The notes beneath the pieces were generated by a model. The model was not told the DNA's origin. It worked only from the letters and a program-made list of their open reading frames with translations, and made no database searches. Below are positions 25,972-35,007 of a stretch of DNA of 64,000 nt, in pieces. Both the position numbers and the translations under genes were made by a program. The DNA comes from Fusobacterium massiliense (GTDB lineage Bacteria > Fusobacteriota > Fusobacteriia > Fusobacteriales > Fusobacteriaceae): positions 186,001-250,000 of the forward strand of contig NZ_LT608326.1 of assembly GCF_900095705.1 (NCBI RefSeq), written 5' to 3'. Positions within the stretch are counted from its first letter, which is position 1. Each line of letters starts with the position of its first letter.

Positions 25972-27171
25972 ATGATTTACAAGATAGAAGATGTTTTTGA
26001 GGATATAAAAAATGGTATTCCTTTAATAATAGTAGATGATGAAAATAGAGAAAATGAAGGGGATATTTTTGTTGCAGCAGAAAAAGCAACTTATGAAAGT
26101 ATTAATTTTATGGCAACACATGCAAGAGGTCTAACTTGTGTTCCTATGTCAAAAGAATATGCTCAAAGATTACATTTAGATCCAATGACAGCAAATAATA
26201 CTGATGCAAAATGCACAGCTTTTACTGTTTCCGTTGATGCAAAAGAGGGGACAACTACTGGTATTTCTATAGCTGATAGATTAACAACTATTAAAAAATT
26301 AGCAGATATAAATTCTATAGATACAGATTTCACTAGACCAGGGCACATATTTCCACTTGTTGCAAAAGATAGAGGAGTTCTTGAAAGAGAAGGTCATACA
26401 GAAGCTACTGTTGATTTATGTAAAATCTGTGGTTTAGCTCCTGCTGCTGTTATTTGTGAAATTTTAAAGGACGATGGTACTATGGCAAGAATGGACGATT
26501 TAGAAATTTTTGCTAAAAAACATAATTTAAAAATAATTACAATAGAAGACCTAATAAAATACAGAAAAAAATATGAAGAACTTATGAGCATAGAAGTTGT
26601 TGCAAATATGCCAACTGATAGTGGGACTTTTAAAATTGTTGGATTTAACAATTTAATAGATGATAAAGAACATATTGCTTTAGTTAAAGGAGATGTCAAT
26701 GGCAAAGAAAATGTAACTGTCAGAATACACTCAGAATGTTTTACTGGGGACATTTTAGGTTCTTTAAGATGTGACTGTGGTTCTCAATTAAAAACTGCTA
26801 TGAGAAGAATAGAAAAAATTGGAGAAGGTGTAGTTTTATATTTAAGACAAGAAGGAAGAGGTATAGGACTTTTAAACAAATTAAAAGCATACAATCTTCA
26901 AGAACAAGGTGTTGACACCTTAGATGCAAACTTACAACTTGGTTTTGGTGCAGATATGAGAGATTATGCTGTTGCTGCTCAAATGCTTAAAGCTTTAGGT
27001 GTAAAATCTGTAAAACTATTAACTAATAATCCATTAAAAATAAATGGATTAAGTGAATATGGAATGCCAGTTGTAGAAAGAGAAGAAATTGAGATTGAAC
27101 ACAATCATGTGAATGAACATTATTTAAAAACTAAAAAAGATAGAATGGGACATTTATTAAACATAAAATAA
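25972..27171 (+). CDS. ribBA: bifunctional DHBP synthase/GTP cyclohydrolase II
   Basis: 399 residues. The N-terminal DHBP synthase half has VDDENRENEGD and GHTEATVDLCKI; the C-terminal GTP cyclohydrolase II half starts near residue 205 and has RIHSECFTGDILGSLRCDCG with its zinc cysteines, then RQEGRGIGLLNK. It supplies both precursors of riboflavin. AGGAGG precedes the start. Confidence 0.95.
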   Translation: MIYKIEDVFEDIKNGIPLIIVDDENRENEGDIFVAAEKATYESINFMATHARGLTCVPMSKEYAQRLHLDPMTANNTDAKCTAFTVSVDAKEGTTTGISIADRLTTIKKLADINSIDTDFTRPGHIFPLVAKDRGVLEREGHTEATVDLCKICGLAPAAVICEILKDDGTMARMDDLEIFAKKHNLKIITIEDLIKYRKKYEELMSIEVVANMPTDSGTFKIVGFNNLIDDKEHIALVKGDVNGKENVTVRIHSECFTGDILGSLRCDCGSQLKTAMRRIEKIGEGVVLYLRQEGRGIGLLNKLKAYNLQEQGVDTLDANLQLGFGADMRDYAVAAQMLKALGVKSVKLLTNNPLKINGLSEYGMPVVEREEIEIEHNHVNEHYLKTKKDRMGHLLNIK

Positions 27172-27201
27172 ACTTTAATTTTACAATAGAAAGGTGATAA
27201 A

Positions 27202-30006
27202 ATGAATTTTAAAAATTTACCTATTACACCTATACTTTCTGTTGAAAAGACAAAACAACAGGAAATATTACTAGAACACAATAAATTATTACGAAATCTT
27301 TTAGGAGAAACTATATTAACATATGGTGGATTACCTATATATAAAGCAGTAGAAAAACTTAAAAATGTCTCTGCTGAATATTACAAAAACAAAGTTCCTG
27401 CTAACTATGATAACTTATCTAGCTTTTGCTCTGAACTTAATAATAAGGAATTATTAAAAGTTACTAGAAGTTTTACATTTTATTCTGTATTAGCAAATAT
27501 TGCAGAAGATGTATATCAAATGCATCAGCAAAGAAGTGCTAAAATTTCAAATAATTTACAACTAGGAACTTTAGAAAGATCTATAAAAAATTTAAAAGAT
27601 AAAGGATTTAATGAGGAAAAAATACTTAAAGCAATGAAAAAGGTTTCTATTGTTCCAGTTTTAACAGCTCATCCAACTCAAGTTCAAAGAAAGAGTATAT
27701 TGGATATGATTAAAAAATTGACCGATACATTAGATAAATATGAAGATGTTAAGAATTTAAAAATATCGGAAGATGAATGGATAGATGAATTAAATAGGGG
27801 AATACAAATTTTATGGCAAACTTCTATGCTTAGAACAAGTAAACTTACCGTTGCTGATGAAGTAAATAATGCACTTAGCTATTACAGTACAACCTTTTTT
27901 CAAGAAATTCCTAAATTAATGAACAAATTTCAAGAAATTTCTGAAACAATAGCTAATAAAACTGCATTTAATAGCTATAGAAACCTACTTCCTTTAACAA
28001 TGGGAATGTGGATAGGTGGAGATAGAGATGGAAATCCTTTTGTTACTTCTGAGACTTTAGAGCTATCAGCTCAAGCTCAAGCAACAAAACTATTTCAATT
28101 TTATTTTGAAGAAATTGAAAAAGTTTATCGTGAATTGTCTATGTCTATAACAATGGTCAGAGTGAATGATGACCTTAAAAAACTTTCTGAAGATTCTGGA
28201 GAAGTTTCTCCACATAGGGTTAATGAACCTTATCGTAGAGCTTTAACTGCTATAAATGATAGACTCTTATCTACTGCTTATACTATATGTACTGACACTG
28301 ATTATTTCCCTCCAAGAAGAAAAAATGTTGTTGGGAAACCATATAAGAAAGCCGAAGAATTTCAAAAAGATTTAGAAATTGTTGCACAATCGTTAATTGA
28401 TAACAATGCAAAATTTTTAACAAAAGGTCTTTTAAATAACTTAATTAGTGCTATAAAAATATTCGGATTTCATCTAGCTACAATAGATTTGAGACAAGAT
28501 TCTAGTGTACACGAAGTTTGTGTTGCAGAATTATTGAAAAATGCAAATATTTTAGATGATTATTTAGCTTTATCTGAAGATGAACGTTGTGAAATTTTAT
28601 TAAAAGAATTAGAACAAGATCCAAGAATTTTAAGTGATCCTACAATTCCACAAAGTGAATTGCTTTCTGGAGAGCTAGAAATATTTAGAAAAGTTAAATC
28701 TTTAAGGGATAGATTTGGGGAAAAAATTATAGAAAAAAATTTAATTTCTCATGCAACAAGTCTTTCAGATATGCTAGAAGTAGCTATCTTACTTAAAGAA
28801 GCTAATCTTGCCAAAGGAACTAAAAATAATGAATTTTGTGAATTACAAATTGTTCCTTTATTTGAAACTATAGAAGATTTAGAGGTTGCTCCCCAAACTC
28901 TAAGAAATTGGTTTTCTCTTCCTTTAGTGGAAAAGTGGATGAACAAAAAAGAGAGAAAACAAGAAGTAATGTTAGGATATTCTGACAGTAATAAAGATGG
29001 TGGATATTTAACATCAAACTGGGCTCTATATGTTGCTCAAAAAAGTCTTACTGCTGTAGGACAAGAGTTTAATATTCAAGTTTCTTTTTTCCATGGAAGA
29101 GGTGGAACTGTTGGAAGGGGTGGAGGCCCAAGTTATGAAGCAATACTTGCACAACCTGAAGGAAGTACAGCAGGTACTATTCGTTTAACTGAACAAGGTG
29201 AAGTCATTGGAGCAAAATACGGAAATTCTGAATTAGGATTTAAAAATTTAGAAGCCTTAGTTTCTGCTGCTTTAGAGTCTAGTTCATTGTCAATAGAAGA
29301 TGCAAACTGGGACGAGTATGAAAAAATAATAGCTGAGATTTCGGATCTAAGCTATGGTATTTATAGAGATTTGGTTTATAATACAGAAGGTTTTACTGAA
29401 TTCTTTTTTGAAATTACCCCTATAAATGCAATAGCAGGTCTAAATATTGGTTCAAGACCATCTTCAAGAAAGAAAAATCATTCATTAGAAAGTCTTAGAG
29501 CTATTCCATGGGTATTTTCTTGGTCTCAAACTCGTATTATGCTTCCAGGTTGGTATGGTGTAGGTTCTTCATTTGAAAAGTGGATAGAAAAAAATGATAA
29601 AAATCTTGAAACACTACAAAAGATGTACAAAGAATGGCCATTCTTTAAAGCTGTAATTTCAAATGTAGACATGATTCTATCTAAAACTGATCTAGGAATA
29701 GCATACGAATATATAAAGCTAGCTTCTAATCAAAAAATTGCGAAAAATATATTCTCTTCTATTGTTAAAGAATGGGAATTAACTTTAGATATATTGAAAA
29801 AAATTACAGGTAATGAAGTTCTTCTTAAAGATAACCCGGAATTAGCAAGCAGTTTAAACAATAGATTAGCATATTTTAGCTCTATGAATTATTTACAAAT
29901 TGAATTACTAAAAAGAAAAAGAAATGGAGATGCCTCAGAAGACTTACAAAAAGCTCTACATATTTCAATAAATGGTCTGGCAACTGGTCTTCGTAATAGT
30001 GGCTAA
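27202..30006 (+). CDS. ppc: phosphoenolpyruvate carboxylase
   Basis: 934 residues, full length. Signatures: VLTAHPTQVQRKSI with the catalytic histidine, WIGGDRDGNPFVT, GYSDSNKDGGYLTSNW and FHGRGGTVGRGGGPSYEAI. The C-terminus ends NSG. It makes oxaloacetate from PEP and bicarbonate. It starts 30 bases after ribBA with no terminator visible between, so read-through from the rib operon is possible, though the functions are unrelated. Confidence 0.96.
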   Translation: MNFKNLPITPILSVEKTKQQEILLEHNKLLRNLLGETILTYGGLPIYKAVEKLKNVSAEYYKNKVPANYDNLSSFCSELNNKELLKVTRSFTFYSVLANIAEDVYQMHQQRSAKISNNLQLGTLERSIKNLKDKGFNEEKILKAMKKVSIVPVLTAHPTQVQRKSILDMIKKLTDTLDKYEDVKNLKISEDEWIDELNRGIQILWQTSMLRTSKLTVADEVNNALSYYSTTFFQEIPKLMNKFQEISETIANKTAFNSYRNLLPLTMGMWIGGDRDGNPFVTSETLELSAQAQATKLFQFYFEEIEKVYRELSMSITMVRVNDDLKKLSEDSGEVSPHRVNEPYRRALTAINDRLLSTAYTICTDTDYFPPRRKNVVGKPYKKAEEFQKDLEIVAQSLIDNNAKFLTKGLLNNLISAIKIFGFHLATIDLRQDSSVHEVCVAELLKNANILDDYLALSEDERCEILLKELEQDPRILSDPTIPQSELLSGELEIFRKVKSLRDRFGEKIIEKNLISHATSLSDMLEVAILLKEANLAKGTKNNEFCELQIVPLFETIEDLEVAPQTLRNWFSLPLVEKWMNKKERKQEVMLGYSDSNKDGGYLTSNWALYVAQKSLTAVGQEFNIQVSFFHGRGGTVGRGGGPSYEAILAQPEGSTAGTIRLTEQGEVIGAKYGNSELGFKNLEALVSAALESSSLSIEDANWDEYEKIIAEISDLSYGIYRDLVYNTEGFTEFFFEITPINAIAGLNIGSRPSSRKKNHSLESLRAIPWVFSWSQTRIMLPGWYGVGSSFEKWIEKNDKNLETLQKMYKEWPFFKAVISNVDMILSKTDLGIAYEYIKLASNQKIAKNIFSSIVKEWELTLDILKKITGNEVLLKDNPELASSLNNRLAYFSSMNYLQIELLKRKRNGDASEDLQKALHISINGLATGLRNSG

Positions 30007-30036
30007 TAGAAATAGTATTAATTTATAAAAATATAA

Positions 30037-30160
30037 TTAAATAAAGTCTCTTGACAGCCGTATGAGTTCTACGAGCTCAATAAACACAGGCTCTTCGAAC
30101 TAATACGGACGTCGAGACTAATTTTGCTATTTTTAAATTTATACTTTCCTTATAAATAAA
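30037..30160 (+). repeat. dispersed hairpin element, copy A6
   Basis: Consensus-type copy: AAATAAAGTCTCTTGACAG, GAGCTCAATAAACACAGG loop, ACGGACGTCGAGACTAAT and the AT-rich tail ending in CTTATAAATAAA. It lies just after ppc. Confidence 0.9.
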
Positions 30161-30163
30161 AAG

Positions 30164-30203
30164 AACAAGTCAAGATTCTTTGAGGAAAATTGACTTGTTT
30201 TTA
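30164..30203 (+). terminator. ppc terminator
   Basis: AACAAGTCAA (30164-30173) pairs with TTGACTTGTT (30190-30199), followed by a short T run. Confidence 0.7.
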
Positions 30204-30250
30204 AATATATTAGAACTGTAGAAAAGATCTGTAAATTATTAAAAAGTTTT

Positions 30251-30619
30251 TTATATATTTTTGTATAAAAAAGTTAAAAATTCGATTTCTTTGGGAATAG
30301 TAGCTCTATCTAAAAACTGTTTTATTTCATCTTTAAATTCACTAATTTTTTCTAAAAATATAGCTTTCTTTTCTTCTTCTTCTGCTTTTTTTCCGAATAA
30401 TATAAAAGGTACTCCTGGAAAAGTGAGAGAATTTATAATAGGTTCTATAACAGCTGCTATTTTTCCTAGTAGTGTACGTTTTTCAAATTCATGCAAAAGA
30501 GGAAAAAAGTCTGGATAGCTATCTTTACTACTATTTATTATTTTTTTTAGTTTATAATAATCCTCTTTTTTTAAAAAGATACAAATTTTTTTTATTAACT
30601 CAATTAATTTTTCATTCAT
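30251..30619 (-). CDS. hypothetical protein
   Basis: 122 residues, not recognised. Mostly helical by eye: a basic/acidic N-terminal half, a small hydrophobic stretch SLTFPGVPFILFGKK in the middle, then a Glu/Lys-rich helix (KAEEEEKKAIFLEKISEF). ATG 30619 follows GGAGGG. It lies 9 bases downstream of the HlyD-family remnant and was probably co-transcribed with the intact gene; a link to peptide export is only a guess. Confidence 0.55.
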   Translation of the reverse strand: MNEKLIELIKKICIFLKKEDYYKLKKIINSSKDSYPDFFPLLHEFEKRTLLGKIAAVIEPIINSLTFPGVPFILFGKKAEEEEKKAIFLEKISEFKDEIKQFLDRATIPKEIEFLTFLYKNI

Positions 30620-30628
30620 ATTACCCTC

Positions 30629-30984
30629 CTATTTATTTTTTAATAATAACAATTCTAATAAAAATGAAATTATTCTCTCTTTTTCTGAAATTATACTGAC
30701 TTCTACTGTCATCCCTTTTTTAAGGGCAGATATATTATTAATATTATTACTTTGAATACTTCCTATTATTAAATAAAACTTTTTACCATTTATATCAATA
30801 GAATCATTTGAAATTTTTAGAACATTTCCATAAAATTTAATTTTTTTATATGCAAAATCATTTCCTATTAGCTTATATTTTATTTTCATTGTCTTTTTTA
30901 TTTTTAAAATATCTTTTTTACTTATCAAAAATTCAATATAATAATTTTTGCTATCAGGAATAATTGTTCCAATTTGAGTTCCTA
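30629..30984 (-). pseudogene. C-terminal remnant of an HlyD-family membrane fusion protein
   Basis: The frame read from about 30984 gives IGTQIGTIIPDSKNYYIEFL and later INGKKFYLIIGSIQ and LKKGMTVEVSIISEKERIIS. These match the C-terminal beta-barrel end of HlyD-type secretion adaptors (family usually 350-450 residues). The N-terminal helices and barrel are missing: the frame closes at a stop near 31012, just before a tRNA terminator, and no good start is present. A TTG at 30928 would give a 99-residue product. Confidence 0.6.
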
Positions 30985-30990
30985 TGAATA

Positions 30991-31034
30991 AAAAAAACTG
31001 TCCCTTAATTCATAAAATTCTTAGGCACAGTTTA
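30991..31034 (-). terminator. terminator of the tRNA array
   Basis: Minus strand: AAACTGTGCC pairs with GGGACAGTTT (one mismatch) and is followed by a T run. Confidence 0.65.
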
Positions 31035-31065
31035 CAAAATATTATTAACTTACATAAATTTATAA

Positions 31066-31142
31066 TGGCGGGAGTGACGAGGCTCGAACTCGCGACCTCC
31101 TGCGTGACAGGCAGGCGCTCTAACCAACTGAGCTACACCCCC
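31066..31142 (-). tRNA. tRNA-Asp (GTC)
   Basis: Minus-strand cloverleaf; anticodon loop CTGTCAC in CCTGC/GCAGG; encoded CCA. Confidence 0.95.
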
Positions 31143-31153
31143 AGTTATAAAAA

Positions 31154-31229
31154 TGGTGGTCACAATAGGACTTGAACCTATGACCCCCTGCTTGTAAGGC
31201 AGGTGCTCTCCCAACTGAGCTATGCGACC
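31154..31229 (-). tRNA. tRNA-Val (TAC)
   Basis: Anticodon loop CTTACAA in CCTGC/GCAGG; acceptor GGTCGCA/TGTGACC; encoded CCA. Confidence 0.95.
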
Positions 31230-31234
31230 ATCAA

Positions 31235-31310
31235 TGGTGCCCAGAGGCGGAATCGAACCACCGACACGGGGATTTTCAGTCCCCTGCTCTACCGACTGAG
31301 CTATCTGGGC
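31235..31310 (-). tRNA. tRNA-Phe (GAA)
   Basis: Anticodon loop CTGAAAA in GGGGA/TCCCC; acceptor GCCCAGA; encoded CCA. Confidence 0.95.
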
Positions 31311-31320
31311 TTTTAAATTA

Positions 31321-31404
31321 TGGCGGAAGGCTAGAGACTCGAACTCTAAAGTCTTACGACGCCGGTTTTCAAGACCGGTTCCTTACCAATTAGGATAGCC
31401 TTCC
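31321..31404 (-). tRNA. tRNA-Ser (TGA)
   Basis: Anticodon loop CTTGAAA in CCGGT/ACCGG, with the long class II variable arm; acceptor GGAAGGC/GCCTTCC; encoded CCA. Confidence 0.94.
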
Positions 31405-31405
31405 A

Positions 31406-31480
31406 TGGTACCCCGTAGGGGAATCGAACCCCTGTTTCCAGAGTGAAAATCTGATGTCCTAACCACTGAACGAACGGGGC
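31406..31480 (-). tRNA. tRNA-Glu (TTC)
   Basis: Anticodon loop TTTTCAC; acceptor GCCCCGT/ACGGGGT; encoded CCA. One base separates it from tRNA-Ser. Confidence 0.93.
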
Positions 31481-31497
31481 ATCCTAACATAAAAAAA

Positions 31498-31575
31498 TGG
31501 TGGATCCAGCTGGACTCGAACCAGCGACCACTCGGTTATGAGCCGAGTGCTCTGACCAAACTGAGCTATGGATCC
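31498..31575 (-). tRNA. tRNA with CAT anticodon (Ile2 or elongator Met)
   Basis: Anticodon loop CTCATAA in CTCGG/CCGAG; acceptor GGATCCA/TGGATCC; encoded CCA. The T arm region (GTCGCTGGTTCGAGTCCAGC) resembles the lysidine-modified tRNA-Ile2 more than elongator Met, but bases alone do not settle it. Confidence 0.88.
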
Positions 31576-31582
31576 ATCTATA

Positions 31583-31659
<77 letters not shown>

Positions 31660-31667
31660 ATATTATA

Positions 31668-31743
31668 TGGTGCGTCATACAAGATTTGAACTTGTGACAA
31701 CACGATTAAAAGTCGTGTGCTCTACCAACTGAGCTAATGACGC
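31668..31743 (-). tRNA. tRNA-Lys (TTT)
   Basis: Anticodon loop CTTTTAA in CACGA/TCGTG; acceptor GCGTCAT; encoded CCA. Confidence 0.95.
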
Positions 31744-31753
31744 ATAAAATTAA

Positions 31754-31829
<76 letters not shown>

Positions 31830-31851
31830 ATAAATTCTAACTATTTAATTT

Positions 31852-31928
<77 letters not shown>

Positions 31929-31938
31929 ACATAAAAAA

Positions 31939-32026
31939 TGGTGCCTAGAGCCGGAATCGAACCGGCACGGTACTAAGTACCACAGGATTTTAAGTCCTGT
32001 GCGTCTACCTATTCCGCCATCCAGGC
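31939..32026 (-). tRNA. tRNA-Leu (TAA)
   Basis: Anticodon loop CTTAAAA in CAGGA/TCCTG, long variable arm, acceptor GCCTGGA; encoded CCA. First gene of the 11-tRNA array. Confidence 0.95.
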
Positions 32027-32064
32027 ATTTTTTACTGCTCTAAGTTCCCCTTGAGACATTAGTA

Positions 32065-32093
32065 ATGATACCATAATTCTTATAATATGTCAA
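32065..32093 (-). promoter_or_regulatory. promoter of the 11-tRNA array
   Basis: Minus strand: -35 TTGACA (32088-32093), 17-base spacer, -10 TATCAT (32065-32070). Confidence 0.7.
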
Positions 32094-32110
32094 ACTTTTT
32101 TTAATTTTTT

Positions 32111-32416
32111 TTAAATTTTTTTTGTTATTTTTATTTTTTTAATATTTTCAATATATTTTATAAAATCAGAAGGGGCTAAAATATAACTTTCTTTTTGCTT
32201 TTTTGCAAATTTTTTAAAAACATTCTCTAAAATGCTCGCCTCAGAGCGAGAATTACATATAAAAACTCTCTCTATTTTTGTAACTTTATGAGACTTTGTA
32301 TATTTAGCTCCTTTCAATTCTATATGTTCTTTATATCTTTTTTCATAATCCTTGGCTATTCCAGTATAAATGCTACGATCACTACATCTCAACATATATA
32401 AATAATAAATTTCCAT
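32111..32416 (-). CDS. GIY-YIG domain protein
   Basis: 101 residues, a single GIY-YIG nuclease domain: YYLYMLRCSDRSIYTGIAKD with both key tyrosines and the glycine, then KRYKEH with the arginine; SEASILENVFKKF carries the metal-binding glutamate. Resembles the small YhbQ/UPF0213-type proteins, of uncertain role in DNA metabolism. ATG 32416 follows AGGAGAAAA. Confidence 0.85.
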   Translation of the reverse strand: MEIYYLYMLRCSDRSIYTGIAKDYEKRYKEHIELKGAKYTKSHKVTKIERVFICNSRSEASILENVFKKFAKKQKESYILAPSDFIKYIENIKKIKITKKI

Positions 32417-32458
32417 TTTTCTCCTATTATGTATATTTATTTTTATATTTTTATATTT

Positions 32459-33451
32459 TTATATTTTCAAATCTCCACTTTTTATATAATTTTTTTTCTT
32501 TAAAGCTTTATAAATTATAAAATTTAAAATAATCGGCAATATAAAATGCAAAATTATCATAGTTGGCAAATAAGATAAGCCATTTACAGAAAAAGTAGCT
32601 ATCTGACCAACTAAACCACTTGTTCCCATACCAGAAGCTATACTATTTGAAGATAATTTGAAAATTGTGGTTGAAAACACACCTAAAATAGCACTTGAAA
32701 CTATCGGTGGTATCCATATTATCGGATTTTTTATTATATTAGGCATTTGAATCATAGAAGTTCCAAAACCTATAGAAAGCACTGTACCCCAGTCATTATC
32801 TTCACATGACATAACGGCAAATCCTATCATTTGGCAACAACACCCTGTCAAAGAAGCTCCAGCTGCAAGTCCACTTAAACCTAGTGAAATCCCTATTGCT
32901 GCCGAACTAATTGGTAAAGTTAAGATTATTCCCATTATTACTGAAATTGTTAATCCCATAAAAACAGGTCTTAGTTCAGTAGTTTTGTTTACTAGCAATC
33001 CTATTTCATAAATAATTTCTGATATATATGGAGAAAATATCTTTGCAATCAAACAACCAACTAAAATTGTTACTAAAGGTAGCAGTATTAAATCAAATTT
33101 TGTTTTTTTGGAGAACATCTTTGCTACTAATATTCCAACTAGAACTGAAACTCCTGCTCCAATAGGTTCCCCTAATTTTATAAAAACTTGATTATCTAAA
33201 TATACTAAACTTCCTGCTCCATACATTCCAACTATAAGAGATGAAATAATTATTAAAATAGGAAAACCTAATGTATAAGATATTCCAACACCAATAGCTC
33301 CTCCCATTAACAACTGAGATATAGAACCTATATAAACTAAGAAATCCAGGTTTAGTAATAATCCTAGCTGCTTTAATATAAGCCCAACTATAAGAGATGA
33401 AAACAAGCCTAAAGCCATTCCATTTAAACTTTTTATAACAAAATCTTTCAT
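32459..33451 (-). CDS. PfoR-like membrane protein (PTS EIIC-type fold)
   Basis: 330 residues, polytopic. The start MKDFVIKSLNGMALGLFSSL and the GCCCQMIGFAVMSCEDNDWG segment resemble the COG3641/PTS_EIIC_2 family that includes the clostridial PfoR protein. No EIIA or EIIB gene is nearby, so it is probably not a working sugar PTS alone. Role uncertain. Confidence 0.7.
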   Translation of the reverse strand: MKDFVIKSLNGMALGLFSSLIVGLILKQLGLLLNLDFLVYIGSISQLLMGGAIGVGISYTLGFPILIIISSLIVGMYGAGSLVYLDNQVFIKLGEPIGAGVSVLVGILVAKMFSKKTKFDLILLPLVTILVGCLIAKIFSPYISEIIYEIGLLVNKTTELRPVFMGLTISVIMGIILTLPISSAAIGISLGLSGLAAGASLTGCCCQMIGFAVMSCEDNDWGTVLSIGFGTSMIQMPNIIKNPIIWIPPIVSSAILGVFSTTIFKLSSNSIASGMGTSGLVGQIATFSVNGLSYLPTMIILHFILPIILNFIIYKALKKKNYIKSGDLKI

Positions 33452-33533
33452 TTTTTCTCCTTTCTCAACTCTTAAGAAATTTTATTTTGTATATCATACT
33501 TCATTTAATTTATTTTTTCAAGTAATAAATAGA

Positions 33534-33636
33534 ATAATAAGGGCTCTTGATAATCATATGAATCCTAAGGCTAATTGAGTACAATCTTTTTTAAACTGAT
33601 TTTCATTATTTATTTTTATACTTTCCTATAAAGTAA
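33534..33636 (+). repeat. dispersed hairpin element, degenerate copy A7
   Basis: Heavily eroded arms (GGGCTCTTGATAATCATATG) with a well-kept tail TTTTTATACTTTCCTATAAA. It lies head-to-tail with copy A8 in the 365-base gap 33452-33816. Confidence 0.7.
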
Positions 33637-33747
33637 AAAAGTCTCTGACGTCCTTTAGTTCAAAGAGCCTGTGTTCATTGAGCTCGTAGAACTCATACGA
33701 CTGTCAAGAGACTAATTTTCATTTTTAATTTTATACTTTCCTTATAA
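33637..33747 (+). repeat. dispersed hairpin element, copy A8 (core inverted)
   Basis: The tail is in plus orientation (GACTAATTTTC ... TTATACTTTCCTTATA), but the core reads in minus orientation (GTCTCTGACGTCC first, CTGTCAAGAGACT last). Confidence 0.88.
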
Positions 33748-33757
33748 AGAAGATTTT

Positions 33758-33799
33758 AAAAAAACTGTATCCTCATTTTTTGAATTTGGATACAGTTTT
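33758..33799 (-). terminator. rnf operon terminator
   Basis: AAAACTGTATCC (33761-33772) pairs with GGATACAGTTTT (33788-33799); the minus-strand RNA ends in a U run. Confidence 0.8.
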
Positions 33800-33816
33800 A
33801 CTTCAATCTAAATATT

Positions 33817-34983
33817 CTATTTTATTTCTTCTTCTAATGCTTTTGATAAACCTTTTTGAACTTCTTCATTTTGTTCAGGCACACACAATCCGTCTCCTAA
33901 AACACTACAATAAGTTGCTTCTTGTTTCTTAGCTTCTTCTTTTGTTACTGTTTTAACTTCAGTTTCACTAGCTGAAGTTGCTGCTGGACTTGCTCCAGGT
34001 TCTGGTATTATTTTTCCAGTTTTTATTTCTTCGTAGTATTTTAATAGTTCATCTTTTTGAGCTGTTTTTGCTAAATTTTCAAGTTTTTCATAAGCTTCTT
34101 TATCTCCTGAATCAAAAGCTGCTTTAAATTTAGTTAACATTCTTTTATTCTTTTCTATGAATTCTGCACTTGCTGTTATTGGTTCTCCAGTTTGAGCAGG
34201 TGCTGCTGGACTTGCTCCAGGTTCTGGTATTATTTTTCCAGTTTTTATTTCTTCATAGTATTTTAACAGTTCATCTTTTTGAGCTGTTTTTGCTAAATTT
34301 TCAAGTTTTTCATAAGCTTCTTTATCTCCTGAATCAAAAGCTGCTTTAAATTTAGTTAACATTCTTTTATTCTTTTCTATGAATTCTGCACTTGCTGTTA
34401 TTGGTTCTCCAGTTTGAGCAGATACTGCTGGACTTGCTCCAGGTTCTGGTATTATTTTTCCAGTTTTTATTTCTTCATAGTATTTTAACAATTCATCTTT
34501 GTTGGCTGTTTTTGCTAAATTTTCAAGTTTTTCATAAGCTTCTTTATCTCCTGAATCAAAAGCTGCTTTAAATTTAGTTAACATTCTTTTATTCTTTTCT
34601 ATAAATTCTGCACTTGCTGTTATTGGTTCTCCAGTTTGAGCTTTTGGTGCTTCTTTCTTTTCTACTGGTTTTTTAGCAGCAGGTTTCTTTTTAACAGGTA
34701 TTTCTACTTCAACACCCATTATTTCACCAATTTTTCCTGCAACTTTAGGTCCTCCTGGTGCACACAATGTCATCTTAGCTCCCTCTTGAGCAACCCCTGT
34801 AGCGTACCCTGAACATCCAGGATATCCACAAGCTCCACAGTTTACTCCAGGTAATATAGCCAAGATTGCTTCTACTTTAGGATCTTTTTCTACTTCAAAC
34901 TTCTTTGAAGCATATGCTAAAAATAGACCCATTAATACTCCAGTTATTCCCATTACAACAACTGGTATTAAAATCGCTTCCAT
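33817..34983 (-). CDS. rnfB: RnfB subunit with three tandem 74-residue repeats
   Basis: 388 residues from ATG 34983, behind GGAGGT. An N-terminal membrane anchor (ILIPVVVMGITGVLMGLFLA) is followed by the RnfB Fe-S domain, with cysteines in GVNCGACGYPGCSGYA and MTLCAPGG. Then, after a KKKPAAKKPVEKK linker, come three nearly identical 74-residue repeats (33970-34650, period exactly 222 bases). The C-terminus (TYCSVLGDGLCVPEQ) has only two cysteines. The usual C-terminal two-[4Fe-4S] ferredoxin domain of RnfB is not present. Last gene of the rnfCDGEAB operon. Confidence 0.88.
   Translation of the reverse strand: MEAILIPVVVMGITGVLMGLFLAYASKKFEVEKDPKVEAILAILPGVNCGACGYPGCSGYATGVAQEGAKMTLCAPGGPKVAGKIGEIMGVEVEIPVKKKPAAKKPVEKKEAPKAQTGEPITASAEFIEKNKRMLTKFKAAFDSGDKEAYEKLENLAKTANKDELLKYYEEIKTGKIIPEPGASPAVSAQTGEPITASAEFIEKNKRMLTKFKAAFDSGDKEAYEKLENLAKTAQKDELLKYYEEIKTGKIIPEPGASPAAPAQTGEPITASAEFIEKNKRMLTKFKAAFDSGDKEAYEKLENLAKTAQKDELLKYYEEIKTGKIIPEPGASPAATSASETEVKTVTKEEAKKQEATYCSVLGDGLCVPEQNEEVQKGLSKALEEEIK
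33970..34650 (-). repeat. 222-bp in-frame tandem repeats inside rnfB
   Basis: Three copies at a period of 222 bases (for example CTGGACTTGCTCCAGGTTCT begins at 33984, 34206 and 34428). They encode TGEPITASAEFIEKNKRM, then KAAFDSGDKEAYEKLENLAK and GKIIPEPGASPA in each unit. Nearly identical DNA suggests recent or homogenised duplication. Confidence 0.92.
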
Positions 34984-35007
34984 ATTTACCTCCATTTGTA
35001 TAAGTTA

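Noticed and set aside
30984-31175. 63-codon plus-strand frame
   Set aside because: It runs antisense through tRNA-Asp and into the next tRNA; not a gene.
33970-34650. Regular 222-bp repeats, considered as an array or CRISPR
   Set aside because: They are in frame inside rnfB with no spacers; a protein repeat.
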